A stretch of 64,000 nucleotides of DNA from Tetmemena sp. SeJ-2015 (taxonomy: Eukaryota > Ciliophora > Spirotrichea > Sporadotrichida > Oxytrichidae). The notes below the pieces were generated by a model. The model did not search any database. It was not told the origin of the DNA and was given only the letters and a program-made list of their open reading frames with translations. Position 1 is the first letter of the stretch; every line of letters begins with the position of its first letter. The stretch lies in assembly GCA_027382625.1 (NCBI GenBank), contig JAJKFJ010022478.1, positions 30,444-94,443 on the forward strand. Reading direction: 5' to 3'. A program made the translations under genes and the position numbers. Positions 20,644 through 33,359 of this stretch are shown piece by piece.

Positions 20644-23600
20644 AATGAATGTTACTGGAATGTACATAAACAGCTACTACACATATCAAACATCCACCTT
20701 TACAGTTAGAGAAAATGCCAAACTTTACTTCCTTAACGGATATGTAAATGGAACTTTTACTAAGAAAAGAGGGAGTATGGTTTTAGCAGACTATCAATAT
20801 TAAACATTAAAAGATTTATTTATATGCGTATGCTTTGATAAAAGACTCAGTAATAAAAACTGGCCAAGCTTTCAACGGAGGAATATTCTTTGCGCATTAT
20901 TTCTCATTAGTAGAAATTGATAACTGCTATTTTTATAATACCACTGGAGTTATTGAACTTATGGCATTAATTTGTAAAAGTAATAAACTTTTAACTATAG
21001 TACGTTTAAAAACTTGATCAAAGAGACAAATGGAGAAGGCCTATTTAAATAACTGTTTTATTCTACATGCGAGATGAGCAACGAGAGTAACTTAATTATT
21101 AATTAAATATAGTTAATTATCATTTAAGAAATAAAAAAAACTCTGTAATGGAGACTCAAAGTATTTGAGAAAAAAGATATTATTCTAACTTTATTTCATT
21201 TTATAAGTCCTCGAATATCATGTTGCTTTCTACTTTTCTTTCCACATTTAATTAATTCTGCATTTATCTTTCTATATTTATGCTCAGACTTAGCTACCTG
21301 CTACTCTCTTGATCCTCAATTTCTCTAAGCTTTCTCATAATTTCCTGATTAGTCTTGAATAATTATCATAAACCTAATTTGTTTTTTTTGGAATTATTAT
21401 GATGGTAATTCTTTGTTATAAGCAATTCTGATTGCTGTAAGGTAATCATTAAAGAGCGTTTATTAAGGTTTTAAATAACAGAATTATAACTCTATTGCCT
21501 TATTAAAAGAAAAGTGAGAAGAATGGAAACTTAATTGGCTAAATTTTGGTTATCTATTACTTTTTTCTTGCATGTGCATGATTTAATCTGCGATAAGCTC
21601 TTACTTGTACCTTACATTTCACATTTTACACGAGTTTATAATGCAAATTGTTCTCAACACTTTCATTGAATTGATGAAAAAGCTTAGCTTATTTTCTTGA
21701 ATTTGGCCATGGTTATTAAAACTCTTATATGCTTGATCTTTCGTTATTTTACGAGTAGTTAGACATTTAAAGGAGAATGAAGAGCAAATATTTATCCTCC
21801 ATCGTTCTTTTCTCCTCTATTACTTATTTACTATCTGGATATGCAATTTTAGATCTTTTCTTTTATATCTCGAGCTACTAATTAGAAGGACTTATCAATA
21901 AAACAGTTATTAAATTGGCATTTTCTATTTGTCTCTTTGATCAAGTTTTGAACCGTGCTTCAGTTAAAAAGTTGATTGATTTTGAAATTTATAAAAATTT
22001 AATGCTATAAGTCCAATATTAATGGTATAGGCACGGTTTAGAATAATGGATATTTCATTATAAGACTAAACTTAACTAAAATCACTTCTTAACAAAATAT
22101 TTTTATTTAACTGAAAGAAATCAACTCAGTTTCAATTTTATGGGAATTTCAAATGTAATTATATTAAATTATTAAGTCCACTTTTTCTTTATACTTAAAG
22201 ATTAAATATAATTAATTTAATTAAATTTTTTCTAATATCTCGAATAGCTACTTTGATACTCTTTAAGCCCTTAAGAATGTGCTGTTTGGAATAACAGAAT
22301 CTCCTTTAGTGACCTCTAAGATTATAAATACAACAATCTTCAATAATACCATCTTGAATTAATATTTTATTGACTGCAGAATATTACCTGAAAAACTATA
22401 TTGATCCTCCATATTAGTGGCTTCTGAAAATTATTCTTTAAAAGATAATTTTATTTATAAATGGACTTGGATATAATAGTTCCTACAATAGAATCAGGGA
22501 AAAAATTCTCAACAACAATTTATAAAATTAATTAGTTCTTGATAACTACCTAGTATTAATTTTTATAATTTATAGGAAAGATATTAAGAAAAATATTTCA
22601 TTTTTGAATTTATGGATTAACTTTTAGACATTTTTAATGAATAAATTTAGAATTTTAAACTTACTTACATTTTACAAATTTATTATTTTATTCCGTGATA
22701 GGGAATTAATAATGATTGCATGATGTTGAAAATTTATTATTGTAACAATGACAAAATCTAATCTCTACATTGAAAACGTGACATTTATAATCGAGAGAAA
22801 TTTGTTTAAACTATATCAAGCCAACCTCACTATGAAAAATGTTAAGTTTCTGGATAAACTTTTTTATATACAAAATCCTTCTAATTAAATCTATTATAGC
22901 AAAATAGAATTTACAAATTAAATTTAAATTATTTTTAGTCTGATACAAAAACATATTTTAAAAAGGAGAATTGAGGGATATTTTATCATAATAATGCCAA
23001 ATTAGTTTTCTATTTCAATATAGATAAAATAAATTCAAAATTAACTTTTTATAGGGAAATTAACAGTCATTAAAAATAATGGCTTAATATTTTTTACTTC
23101 AAGTTGTATCTAAATATTAAAATAAAATGTCCTTAATTTCTAATGATGTTAGTTTATCCATATGTATAACGACGATAGAAATTATATATCTTCTATGTCA
23201 AGCACGGTAATAATCCACGACTCTTAATTTCTTAATGGATATTATCTTCATAAAATTAAAAATAGCCATTAAAACAAACCCAAATTATAAAGTTCATTTT
23301 GTCTTAGCAATAAAATTAATTACAAAAATTAATTAATCTTGAAGCTGCTAATCCTCACCCATAATATTTGCTGTTTTCTTCTCTCGATTCTTACATAGAG
23401 CTTAAGAATGTATATTTCTAGAATATAAGTTTGCAATTAGCATATTCTATGAACTCAGAGATATCAATTTCAAATGCCACTGTTTACAATTCTACTATAA
23501 AAGATGTAAATAATTCATATTTCATTACAAATGATAATTTACTCATAAACTTAATATCTTAATGGACGATTAAATATTTTTATATGAATCCAATAATTAA

Positions 23601-24416
23601 TAATTGTTATTCAGATGGACACTAATTTCTAAGGATTAAGAAAATAAAATTATTAGGATTTATATATTTTCTGAATATTAACAACTAGAAAGATTGCTTA
23701 TTTAGAATAGATAGATCATAATTTAATTTGGACAATGGAAACTTCACTGGGATTTCAAAGATAGGATAAGAATCCATAATGTAGTTCGTAGTCATGAAAA
23801 ACTTTAGTATCAATAACTCATAATTTAGAAACTATAGCGGTAATATGATATAGATCTAGTATAGTAAATTATATCTTAGTAACAGCACTTTTTCAAGTAA
23901 GTTATAATTAGTAAAACTTTAGATTAACCTTGAGCTCTAAATATAGTCATTAAATTTGATATATCTATAATTTATTTGCATTTGATATTCTAAGATAATC
24001 TTATAAAGCCAAACTCAAACTTTTCATATAATTTTGCTATATTAAATAATTTTCATTAAAATAAATAATATGAGGTTATGAGCAAATAATGCTAATTTAA
24101 CAAAAAAGTGAAAATTATATAATATATTTTAAGCGACTTAAAATTTATGAATTTAACTTGAAACATCTTAATGACTTTTATAGACTAAAATTCACAAATA
24201 GCATTAAACAGCAGAGCACTTACTGTTTTGTAAAACTCTACTTTAAATATGAGAAACTCTTCATTTGAGTATTTGACTTCTGAAAATTTATTTTAACAAT
24301 GGAGGAGCAGTGGTTGTCTCATCATCAAATGCGCATATTAAACAATCAAGTTTTAGTGAAAACGTAGCACTCGAGGGAGGAGCCATCAATCTTATCTGCT
24401 CAAAATGTAAACATAA

Positions 24417-25275
24417 TTCATAACTAAATTTTATGGATTAAGGAGTAACCCCGCAAGAGTATAAATAAACTTGTGTGAAACTAGAATAGCCACATTTGAA
24501 AACAAGTGCCAACTCAAGACTTCACCAGTATCTGAATAGGTTAGAACCCCAGGTTGCAACAATTCCAACCTTTAGACTCAGACTGGACAACGCTAAGCCG
24601 AAAAACTCAACTACTCGGTTTACCTGAGAATTGAAAAATACAATGCCTCCTGATCGAAAAGGGTACTCCATGGTATTAGTCAGCACTTTCAGATGACATA
24701 GTGAAAAATAGTGGGAGTGCTCGAAACTGAAATACTATCGCCTGTGGAGATAAAATTGCAGTACCAAACACAGTATACTCTTACATCTACCAAATGAATT
24801 CACTTAGTGACTATTTCTACTTGATGGCTCTACTATCAGAAGAGAGGGGATCATTAATCTTAAGCCAGGAGATCCAATTTGAAGGTGTTTTTCTTGAACG
24901 ATTTCAAATCTTATAATAGCCTACGCACCCTTAATTTAAGCATTCTTCTCTATTCATCGTTGGATTACAAAGCTAGATCTCCCTAAGAGTAGATGAAATT
25001 AGCAAGAATATTCAATAAAAAATGGCCAATCTCCCTACTCTTATCGAAATGACCTTGGTGCCACTTCATGAGTCCTATATTTTTAAATTCATAAATAAAT
25101 AATTTGCTACAAACTATAAATATCAATAAGGAAATAGTTATTTAACAAAATTAATACGTTGACCACTTAAAATAATTAGGATAGGGAGTCCGTAATCTGA
25201 AATTTATGAAATTCATTAAATATTTAATTTATGCTCTGAAGTTATTTTTGATAATGAAGCTAGTTACCGTTTTAG
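24417..25275 (+). other. Intron of gene B enlarged by an inverted E1 copy
   Basis: The intron starts GTAAAC and ends TTTTAG. Splicing gives INLICSK, then SQICEYEFDGLQF. In gene C the same codon is CAA where B has TAA, a synonymous change under the Gln code, so the acceptor is well supported. About 640 of its 859 bp are element E1. Confidence 0.7.
24430..25070 (-). repeat. Dispersed element E1, copy 2 (inverted)
   Basis: It is homologous to 14960-15590 on the opposite strand, with shared blocks spread along its length. It is non-coding and GC-richer than the intron that carries it. Confidence 0.7.
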
Positions 25276-27874
25276 CTTAAATTTGCGAGTACGAATTTGA
25301 TGGCCTTCAGTTTAGAAATAATACTGGCTTAGAAGCAGGTGGAGCAATCGCCACTAACTTATACTGGCCCAACTTCATTGGTGGTTACTAATCTTAAGAG
25401 TTCTAAGGAAATTATTTAATTTTTTTATGCACCTTACGGGCCTGATATTTCTAGCTACCCAATATAGGTCAGGATAGTTAATATTATTGGAAGTAGAGAT
25501 AACATACCAAGTGGACAGCCGCTTGATCTTACTATAGATAAAATTTAAGGAATATTCAAATAAAATAACTCAAAATTAATCAATGCTTTTATTAATATAG
25601 TTAAAATATTTTACCTTCAAATTAAAATAGTTTAAAAAAAATATAATATTTTGAAAATATAATATAGATTAAAACCCCAATAATATAAATTGTAAAGCAA
25701 AAATTAAATTGCGAATAATTACTATATAATTTACTTTTATAGTTATAAGAGTCAAAAATAATTATAAGGTTCAATTTTTATAAGCCCTTTTAGGTTAAAT
25801 TTAGAATGTTTGTAAGTATTAATACTAATCATGCAAAACAATTACTATTTTAGAAAAATAGAAAATCATTTTTGCATAAAGTAGGTTTTGAGCTACCCAC
25901 TATTTTAAAATAAATCTTCTTATTTTAATTCTAAAACTATTTTATTTGGGAGTTGCTTAGAACATTTTAAGCTCTAATGTTGTTCCAGAAACTCCTCACC
26001 GTATGTTGAATCTTTCAGGTTCAAGATTAATGGATCTATATTTCTGATAAAGAGGCCTAGCAATGAGTAATTATCGCAGCTCAATTCACTAGGGGGAAAT
26101 GTATGGTAAAAGATAAGCTGGAGTAAATTCTTTCAAAGTCTTGAGAGAAATAATTTTGAGTCAAGGCCGTTTATCTATTCATTGTTTTATTATTTTTGAA
26201 GATTTCCCTTTTTCAGAGGAATTAAAATAAAATCGCTTTGATTAGATCAGCTTTTTCTCCTTAGACTAATTTTTAAATCGCAAAAACCTGTATACTTTGG
26301 AGCAAAGAGAGTTTGCTGAAGTGGGATCAGATGTTTAATTAAATTCATTGAACTTAATGATATAACAAAGAGAGCAGTGCATTACTTCTCACTCAATAAG
26401 ATCTTAAAATAATATTGGTGGTTACGCAAGTTGCTCATTAGCTAATATTTTGCACAACAGGGTTCCTATTTAATTTGCAATAAGTCCTTAACTTAAGCCA
26501 AGAAAACTTTTCCAAATTTTAATAGTGTGTAATTAGGTTTTTATTGTGAGCTAGTAGATATTAGTGGTAATGTTTATTCAATTGACAGTACTTCCACTAT
26601 TCAAATAAGAGGGTTATCAAGCAAATCTAAAGTTACAGGAAATAGACAAATTTAAGTAAAAAATGGACTTGTGACTTTTAACTAGCTAATTATTTCAGAT
26701 ATTCCTGGATCTAAAGATGTAGAGTTCTAAGTATTTTCTCCTTAGATTCAAAAAGAGTTACTATAATCAATTCTAACTTAAATAGATAAAGTCAATATTA
26801 ACAATGCCACCATAAATAAATATAAAGTTTAACTTCAGGAAATGCTTAGAAGGGGAAGTAGAAGTCAACGAAGAATGTTAACCTTGTAAGATAGGTTATT
26901 ACTCTCTGTTTCCAAGTTATTATTTTTAGCGATCTCGAATGCTCAGACTGCGTTAAAGATGCAGAGTGTCCTGGAAAATATGAAATCATACCACTCTAAG
27001 GATTTTGGAGATCTTCTTTCTATTCAACTCAAATTCATCAGTGCAACAATTAAGATATTTGCCATTAAGTAGAAGTTAAAATTTATTACCCTCGTATTAG
27101 GATTAAATGTCAACTATGCAAAGTGATTAGATGATAGGTAAGTGCTATAAATTTAAAAGTCAGGGCTCGTCGATTTTGAAGAGCTCTAGGCCTTTCTATT
27201 GCTGAAGTAGTTTTCATCCATAGTTCTTACTGTGAGTAATGATATAAGATAAAATCTTAAAAGATAAAGTTTCAAAATCGTTGCACGTCTAGCTTATATT
27301 GTTGAAAGTCTAGTTAGGGCCTGACCACCAATTATTTTTAGCAATATTAAACTCGTAGTTAACCACTCACTCTGGAATATCTAAGTCTAGAAAATAGATG
27401 GCGGAAACACAGGGAGAAATTTTACAAAAGTAAGTTTGCTCAACTCCATTTCTCACTTTAATCCCCGATTAATTGCAAAAAGAAGTATCTCATCATTATC
27501 TTTATTAATTCTAGCGAGGAAATTTATTATCTATGATAGCTTAAAAGTTAGAATGCAATAATTTATTCCCTGAATTTTGCAAAATCGTCTTGAAATCTTA
27601 AGATGCATGCCTCGGTAAAGCCATATCAACTTTTACAAAAGATCCTAATGAATAATGCAGAATTATATATTTTAAATAGGGTACGGAGGTAACCTCTGCG
27701 ATATTTGCTAACAAGTTTAACGGAGTGCAACTTATTAAGGTTTCTAATTCTGAGTGCGGAGAATGCTCATCCAAAATTCTCTAAATACTTTCACTAATTG
27801 GTTTCTATCTACTTTATCTTGTAGTTATAAGCATTTTGATATTCTTCAATCAAGGATCTAAAAAGGAGAACGAA

Positions 27875-27905
27875 ATCATTTTAGATTAAAGATTAAATTA
27901 ATTTT
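27875..27905 (+). other. Micro-IES, pointer ATCA (gene B)
   Basis: ATCA is repeated at 27875-27878 and 27906-27909. Deleting 31 bp joins KKENEI to NVLLRIGTNYFQ. It is homologous to 59-89 and 49133-49166. Confidence 0.75.
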
Positions 27906-28104
27906 ATCAATGTTTTGTTAAGAATAGGAACAAATTATTTTCAAATTATATCTTCTGCTGCTGCTTTTAATTTGTCACTTCCCTCTTATTTAGAGAATTT
28001 TACAAATATTCTTAACTAGATTATTATAGTAGGAATTCTAATTAAAATCGATGATTGGTTAAAATAATAATAGAGAATAGTAAATTGATGACAGTTGTAA
28101 TCTC

Positions 28105-28450
28105 TGATTCACCCCCTGATCAGTAGCTTGCTCGATAAATTATTGAAAATTAATAGGAGTTTCTTCTTTGATCATCTTCACAGCACCTCTTAACAGTGAG
28201 ATATGATTCATGCTTTCTTCTGATTCTTCTTCATCATCTTCATTAAAACTTGAGTCGCTTATAACTCTTGACTCAGCGCCCACACAAAAGTTACGAGGAT
28301 TAAAAGTTCTTAGAATTTCATGCTGAATCGAATGGTGTAATTAATATTCTATTTGGACACACTTCAACTATCACTGATTTATTCCATTTTAATTTAATAG
28401 TTAATTTCAGACTATTTTTTATTAAATTCTCAGCTATATTAAATAGAAAG
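28105..28450 (-). repeat. Protein-coding repeat R, copy 1, inside an IES
   Basis: On the minus strand it reads AENLIKNSLKLTIK, then VEVCPNRILITPFDS. After a frame change come ILRTFNPRNFCVGAESR, an acidic NEDDEEESEES and MIKEETPINFQQFIEQATD. The same order of blocks appears at 31645-31990 (+) and 60870-61140 (+). It is either a short mobile coding element or fragments of one dispersed gene family. This copy is the best preserved. No family is assigned. Confidence 0.6.
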
Positions 28451-28454
28451 TTGA

Positions 28455-29110
28455 ATCTAGGACTTCCCCTGGAGGCGATCTAATGTTGTAAGTGAGATAA
28501 GCCATGCAGTGAATCTAAAACAGAGGTACGTGATTAAGGCGAACCCTAAAGCAGTGAGAGAACTGTGCAACGTACCGAGCCGTAGCCTGTCTGCTCTATA
28601 TGAGTGACTCCCCAGTATAGGAGTTATAGGACTCTAACAGGGAGCAATGGTTACTGCAGAAATACACAAATGAACTTTTCGGGTTAGGTGTAAGAGTTGT
28701 TTGCAGTAGTTCTTGCAGACGCAATTTGTGAAGGTGTGCATGTGAGGCCTGACTACTGGCGTATGCTCTACTCATGTTACTTAATGGTGATCGACTAACA
28801 CCTTAGAGTCATACTGATATAGTCAATTTGGTAATCCTGTTGAGTTTTTTCTTTTGGCATGTCTCTCCTACGCCAGATTCGAAGTTTTATTGAGCCCAGG
28901 TGAGGACGGCGGATTCAGAAGTACTCAGAGTTAAAGCTGGAGGGGGAGGCAGAAGTCAAGTCCAGAGAGGACCCTCTCTCATCCCCTCAAATAAGATCGG
29001 TTTGTCATCACTGATTAAAATGACGCCATGGGCTGACAAAAGTTTATCGGGAGCGGTTACATCTGCTATGATCGTGTTTTATCTATGCCTTTCAAGGTTT
29101 CTCTTTATTT
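28455..29110 (+). repeat. Dispersed element E1, copy 3
   Basis: This is a GC-richer non-coding block sharing patches such as GGAGCAATG and the GAGTGA...GGACTCTAACAGG order with copy 1, though more diverged. It fills the right part of the gene B-specific IES. Confidence 0.45.
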
Positions 29111-29544
29111 CCAATTAATTCCTTAACTAGATTGGAAGCATTTTTGACAGTATTGTGAGTGTTCAGTGCCTTTTTGATATATCATAATATTTTGACAAAA
29201 AAATTAATCCATTATTTTTACTTTATTTAACTTTTAAATTATAAATTTGATATATATCCTTTAATAATTCTTATCAATACTTTTTAATTTATTAGCATTT
29301 TATTAATATTAAGACCAAGGATTTTCTATTCTGTATGTTAAAGCAATTAATAGGTAATTTTAAATATTTTTTTTTTAATTGTGATATGTATAATTCCATT
29401 CGTTTGTATTGCTAATCTGCTCGTATTTCAATATCTCTTTGGGAAGTTTAAAGCATATCAGTAATAGAAAAAGTAAAAATAAGACTAAATAAATGGAAAA
29501 ATGATCATCCTATCGAGACAAAGAATTATTCTCATGGTCATCGT

Positions 29545-29754
29545 AGTTTAACAATATTTTTCATTTATAGTCAAAAATAAATTTAGCAGATTTTAAAATA
29601 AGAAGACTTCAAAATTTTATAATGAATAAATACGTCATTAAATTATGCCAATATGTAAGTGTCATTGGGCCAAATATATTTAAATTGATTTTGTAGAGAA
29701 TCTTTCATTAAAAAAATGATAAATATGATAATCTATAATCACATTAATATATTA
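29545..29754 (+). other. IES, pointer AGTTT (gene B)
   Basis: AGTTT is repeated at 29545-29549 and 29755-29759. Excision joins ILMVIVV to LFTLHPTITKY. It is homologous to the A and C sites with AGTT and TAGTT. Confidence 0.75.
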
Positions 29755-29913
29755 AGTTTTATTCACTCTACATCCAACAATTACGAAGTACATTTTCTAA
29801 TTGTATAATTGCCAGGAATTAGATAAAAATGAGTTCTGGCTTCGATATGACTTATAAATACAATGCTGGTCTCCAAAGCACCTAAACTGGAGTGTAGGAA
29901 TCGGCTTACCATT

Positions 29914-29932
29914 GATATTTAAAATATACTTA
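29914..29932 (+). other. 19-bp micro-IES, pointer GATA (gene B)
   Basis: GATA is repeated at 29914-29917 and 29933-29936. It is identical in length and sequence to the insert in gene C at 50051-50069. Confidence 0.6.
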
Positions 29933-30692
29933 GATACTCATTTTGAAATGGAGATGAGTATTTAGACATTTATATAAAAAGGGAAAAAGCGGAAAAAAAA
30001 ATATAAAATGGTATATCAAGGTCTTCATAAAAGAGCCTTTTATTGGGAATTCTCATTACTGGTTTCAAAATTATCCTAGTCTCAAAAATTTTTTTTAGCA
30101 CACAAAATTTATGCATAATTTTTAAATTTATTAAAAATTAAAAAAAATGGGATTTTTTAATTAAATTTTAAAAAACAATAATTTTTTAATCAGGTTTTAC
30201 CCATTCAATTAATTAATAATAAATTAAAAAATCCACAATCAACTTTTGAGCAAACGTTTTTTTAAAATTTTTTTTTCTTTGCTTTTTATCTAATAAACAA
30301 AAAAAATATACTTTTATTATCTTTTTAAGTAAATTTCTTTACTACTCCTAGTTTGTTTGTTGGGCTAGACAAAGATACCTTTTCTACTAATTTTGAAATA
30401 TCATATTTAGAGAATTCTCATGCCAGTCATAACCGTTGACATAGATATAGATATAAATATATATAATTTGCTAATTAAATTCGGTTAGAAAAATAGTAAA
30501 ACGGATTTAATTGTTAAAATTTTTTATATCATTTTATTTTTAAACCTTTATTTAAAAGATTTTATTTTTATTTTAATGATTTCCTCACACCATATTAGAA
30601 TATATAGATAACGATTTAATTGAATAGAAATATATTCTCTAAAAATTAGAATGATATGCTGGATTTTTGGATGCGCCAAAACCAGGTTTAAC

Positions 30693-30800
30693 TCAGAGCA
30701 CTCCCAAGTTTTTAATAAATGTGATCTCTCTCTTGACATCACTGTCTTGAATACTAAAAAATGGGATGAAAGCTCCCAAGTGATTGGCAACTAGCATCTT
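30693..30800 (-). CDS. Minus-strand coding segment inside gene B
   Basis: The frame reads KMLVANHLGAFIPFFS, then QDSDVKREITFIKNLGVL, and ends at TGA (complement of 30693-30695). It is about 35 residues, unlike the surface-protein family. It may be the last piece of the gene whose other segments lie at 30896-31430. Confidence 0.4.
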   Translation of the reverse strand, partial: KMLVANHLGAFIPFFSIQDSDVKREITFIKNLGVL

Positions 30801-30895
30801 GAGTTAGAAAAAAGAAATTAAGGATTATAGCCATTTCAAGGAGTAATTTATCTTATCTTTCCCAAGAGTGCCCTTATTAACCTCTTTATTATGAC

Positions 30896-31430
30896 TCAAA
30901 TACGAATACCTAATTGAGGGTTGTTTAAAAAAGAGATTAATAAAAGAACCCATTTGTTTAATTTTTACACTCCACCCAGTAATGATAATTTAATGCTGTG
31001 AGTTTTAATTGCTATCGGTAACGGAGCGAGGCTACCTATAATTATCTACAATTGTTTTGGACATTTTTCCACTTGAGAGGATTTCAATCGTAATAGGTCT
31101 TTCCCGATTTCCAAGCATCTGCTAATCGTCTTATTTGAGATCTCGCATTGGATATGTTCGCAAATGCTATTCTTGGCTATCAAAAGGAGGATATGATTTG
31201 CTATTAGTTATCAGAATAATCGCTAATTTTTAAATTTAAATAAGATTTTAATAAGTGGGGATTCCGGAATATATTTAAAGAAATCAGATTCAAGTACCAG
31301 CTGATCATGAGGACCACTCTGCCTTCCTAGTTTAAAGCTTGATTAAATATCTTTTACCTCTATGTATTCGTATTCATCTTATAATAGATCTCTTTCTAAG
31401 TCAAACAAGTAATTTCATATTTTTGGCTTT
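30896..31430 (-). CDS. Nested minus-strand gene pieces between membrane and tail blocks
   Basis: Two coding-like stretches lie on the minus strand. One, from about 31430 to 31250, reads CLTQKEIYYKMNTN, then FNQALNQEGRVVLMISWY. The other, from 31196 to TGA (complement of 30896-30898), includes AKNSICEHIQCEISNKTIS, RCLEIGKDLLRLKSS and IGSLAPLPIAIK. They are in different frames, so a break lies between them. The YKMNTN sequence also occurs at the tips of the 52642-53869 palindrome, which suggests a mobile or repeated gene. No family is recognised. Confidence 0.45.
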
Positions 31431-31644
31431 TTAGAAAGTATATTGTTTTTCAATAGCAATATATTATAGGATATATAATTTCTGATGATATTTAATAGAT
31501 AGAACAAAGTTTCCTTATTACTCGCAATAATTTTGAATAGATTTCTTATTTATGCACTCTACCTTTCTTCCCTCATAATACTTTGTTAGTATTAATTATC
31601 ATTAATACTAAATTTTAAATTATTTTGACTAAGGCGCGGTATTC

Positions 31645-31990
31645 GCTAAATCTCTAAATATAGCTGATAATTTAATAAAAAAGAGAATTAAATTAATAAT
31701 AAATATTATCGAAATCCTTGATAGTTGAAGTGTGAAATTTTAGGCTGAGATTATTACCATTCGATTAAGCATGAAATTCTAAGCAACTTTCATCCATGTA
31801 ACTTCTTCTTAGGAGGTGTGTGTAGAGAGTTACTTCGGTCATAATTTGTGAACTTGGTTAATTTCTTGGTTCGGAGACAAAGCCATAAAGATCTCTTAGC
31901 AGAGTGCTCCTATCCTAATGGCAGCAGAACAAACTCCTATTAAATTTATATAAACTATCGAACAAGCCCCATATTGAGCTACCTACTTTA
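31645..31990 (+). repeat. Protein-coding repeat R, copy 2
   Basis: It reads SLNIADNLIKKRI, then TIRLSMKF-like sequence, then AAEQTPIKFIQTIEQAP, matching the R copy at 28105-28450 block by block but with frame damage. Confidence 0.55.
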
Positions 31991-33359
31991 TAATTTAACA
32001 CATTTTACAACTCTTCATTTATTATTTTAATTTAATTCCCATTTCCATTTAAATTTTAACTATAATTCCTCCTTCAGAAAATCAGAAAAAAATAATTCTT
32101 CTTCAATGATGACAGAATATAACAGCCCTGCTCCTAAAGAATTTTCAAGCTTTAGGAAGCAAGCAGAAAAAAAGAAAAAAAAGATCTAACTCTTCCAAGG
32201 TATCAATAGTTAGAAGCTGCACAAGTACAAGTAAAATTCTAACAAAACTGATGATTTTGATAAAAATTAGAATGCTTTTGTTTACTCTGAGGATGTTGAA
32301 AAATTAAACTAGCAATAATATGAGAACTAAAAATAGTAGTAGATCACATCAAAAAGCAAATATAAGTAGTTAATGCCTAAAATTCATCCAGGAGTACCTT
32401 AATTTTAACTGTAAAACATTTTTGAAAATACTTCTTAGCCAAGTCAATCCTCCTTCTCATTATAAATTTCTGTACTAAAATGCTTTTAATCAACAAATTT
32501 TTATTTAAGGTAAACTTCATCATCCTATTTAAGTGTTTCATCATATAAATAAATTATCGAAGCACAAAGTGGGAAAAGATAATGCAAGCGTTAGGATTTA
32601 AGGAAAAGAAAAGACTCGGCTAATAAGTTAGAATTTAAAAAACTGGTCCAGAAATTCAAACCGATCTATGGAGCAAAATACGAAAGAAATCACCTCCCAT
32701 AAAGTTGATAGTGAGAAGAGGCTCATAGAAAGAGATTTAAACTTAAAATATTTTAATATTAATATTATTTTTCTTATAAATGTGAAATATGAAATAAAAT
32801 GTTTACTAAGTTAACGTATTTCTTCTCCGCAGTCCAACCTTTTATGTATTAAAATTTATTGAACTAACATGTTATTGAATACACAGAAAGATCATAAAAT
32901 AGCTTAAAAGATAAAGGATCTAATGTGTAGTTTCAGCCTCGATAACTGAAGCAATAATTTGAGAAGAGTTAGTTTAGCTAGAACTTAAAAGATAAAGTCA
33001 ACATTAATTTCAATTTTAAAGGAATTCTTTTTTGAACATTGATTTTGTGCAAGCTTTCGTTTCAGATACTGAAAGTGAAGAAGAACAAAAGAATAGGTGA
33101 TTATAATTAATCTGCTATTTTTATCTGCATCATTTAAATAGTAAATTAAAAATTAAAGAGGTAAATATATTTTCGAACCTTCTATAATTTTAAATTGGTG
33201 ATTAGCGTAATAGCTACAATGAAGAATAACTATCTTTTGAAATATTTATAATTCCATTTTATAAATATGTTCAAGAGATAATTTAATATTAATTTTTTCT
33301 GAGGGATTTTTGTAAATAAAACTATTTAAATTGGTAATTAAAACTTCTTTATAAGATTT

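Larger units (their letters stand above)
28011..29121 (+). other. IES unique to gene B, 12-bp pointer CTTAACTAGATT
   Basis: The 12-bp repeat is at 28011-28022 and 29122-29133. Excision of 1111 bp restores FTNILNQIGSIFDS, which genes A (about 200) and C (about 49270) encode without interruption. The IES is a composite of an R repeat copy (minus strand) and an E1 copy. Confidence 0.85.
10060..33100 (+). pseudogene. Gene B: decayed paralogue of the giant membrane protein
   Basis: Blocks homologous to C and D run in order. They include the GNT-type block near 10081, a damaged copy of the FS.GLQH exon near 10567, GLDSYYNQLYDRSYF (11897-11987), NENDIDRF (12065-12165), and the beta-helix blocks at 15735-17800. 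They continue with CQNITFENILTL (16688), PMP-like GGAVVVSSS and GGAINLICS (24300-24416), CEYEFDGLQF (25285), GFWRSSFYSTQIHQ (27000), GYGGNLCDIC (27679) and membrane blocks to about 30430. The tail has SPAPKEFSSF (32125) and ends TESEEEQKNR then TGA 33098-33100. Signs of decay are a one-base frameshift after GYGGNLCDIC, loss of the YKPIFQ to LIIFFN membrane block, and frame breaks in the tail. It is also invaded by other genes and repeats. A scrambled but functional germline gene is the alternative. Confidence 0.6.
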
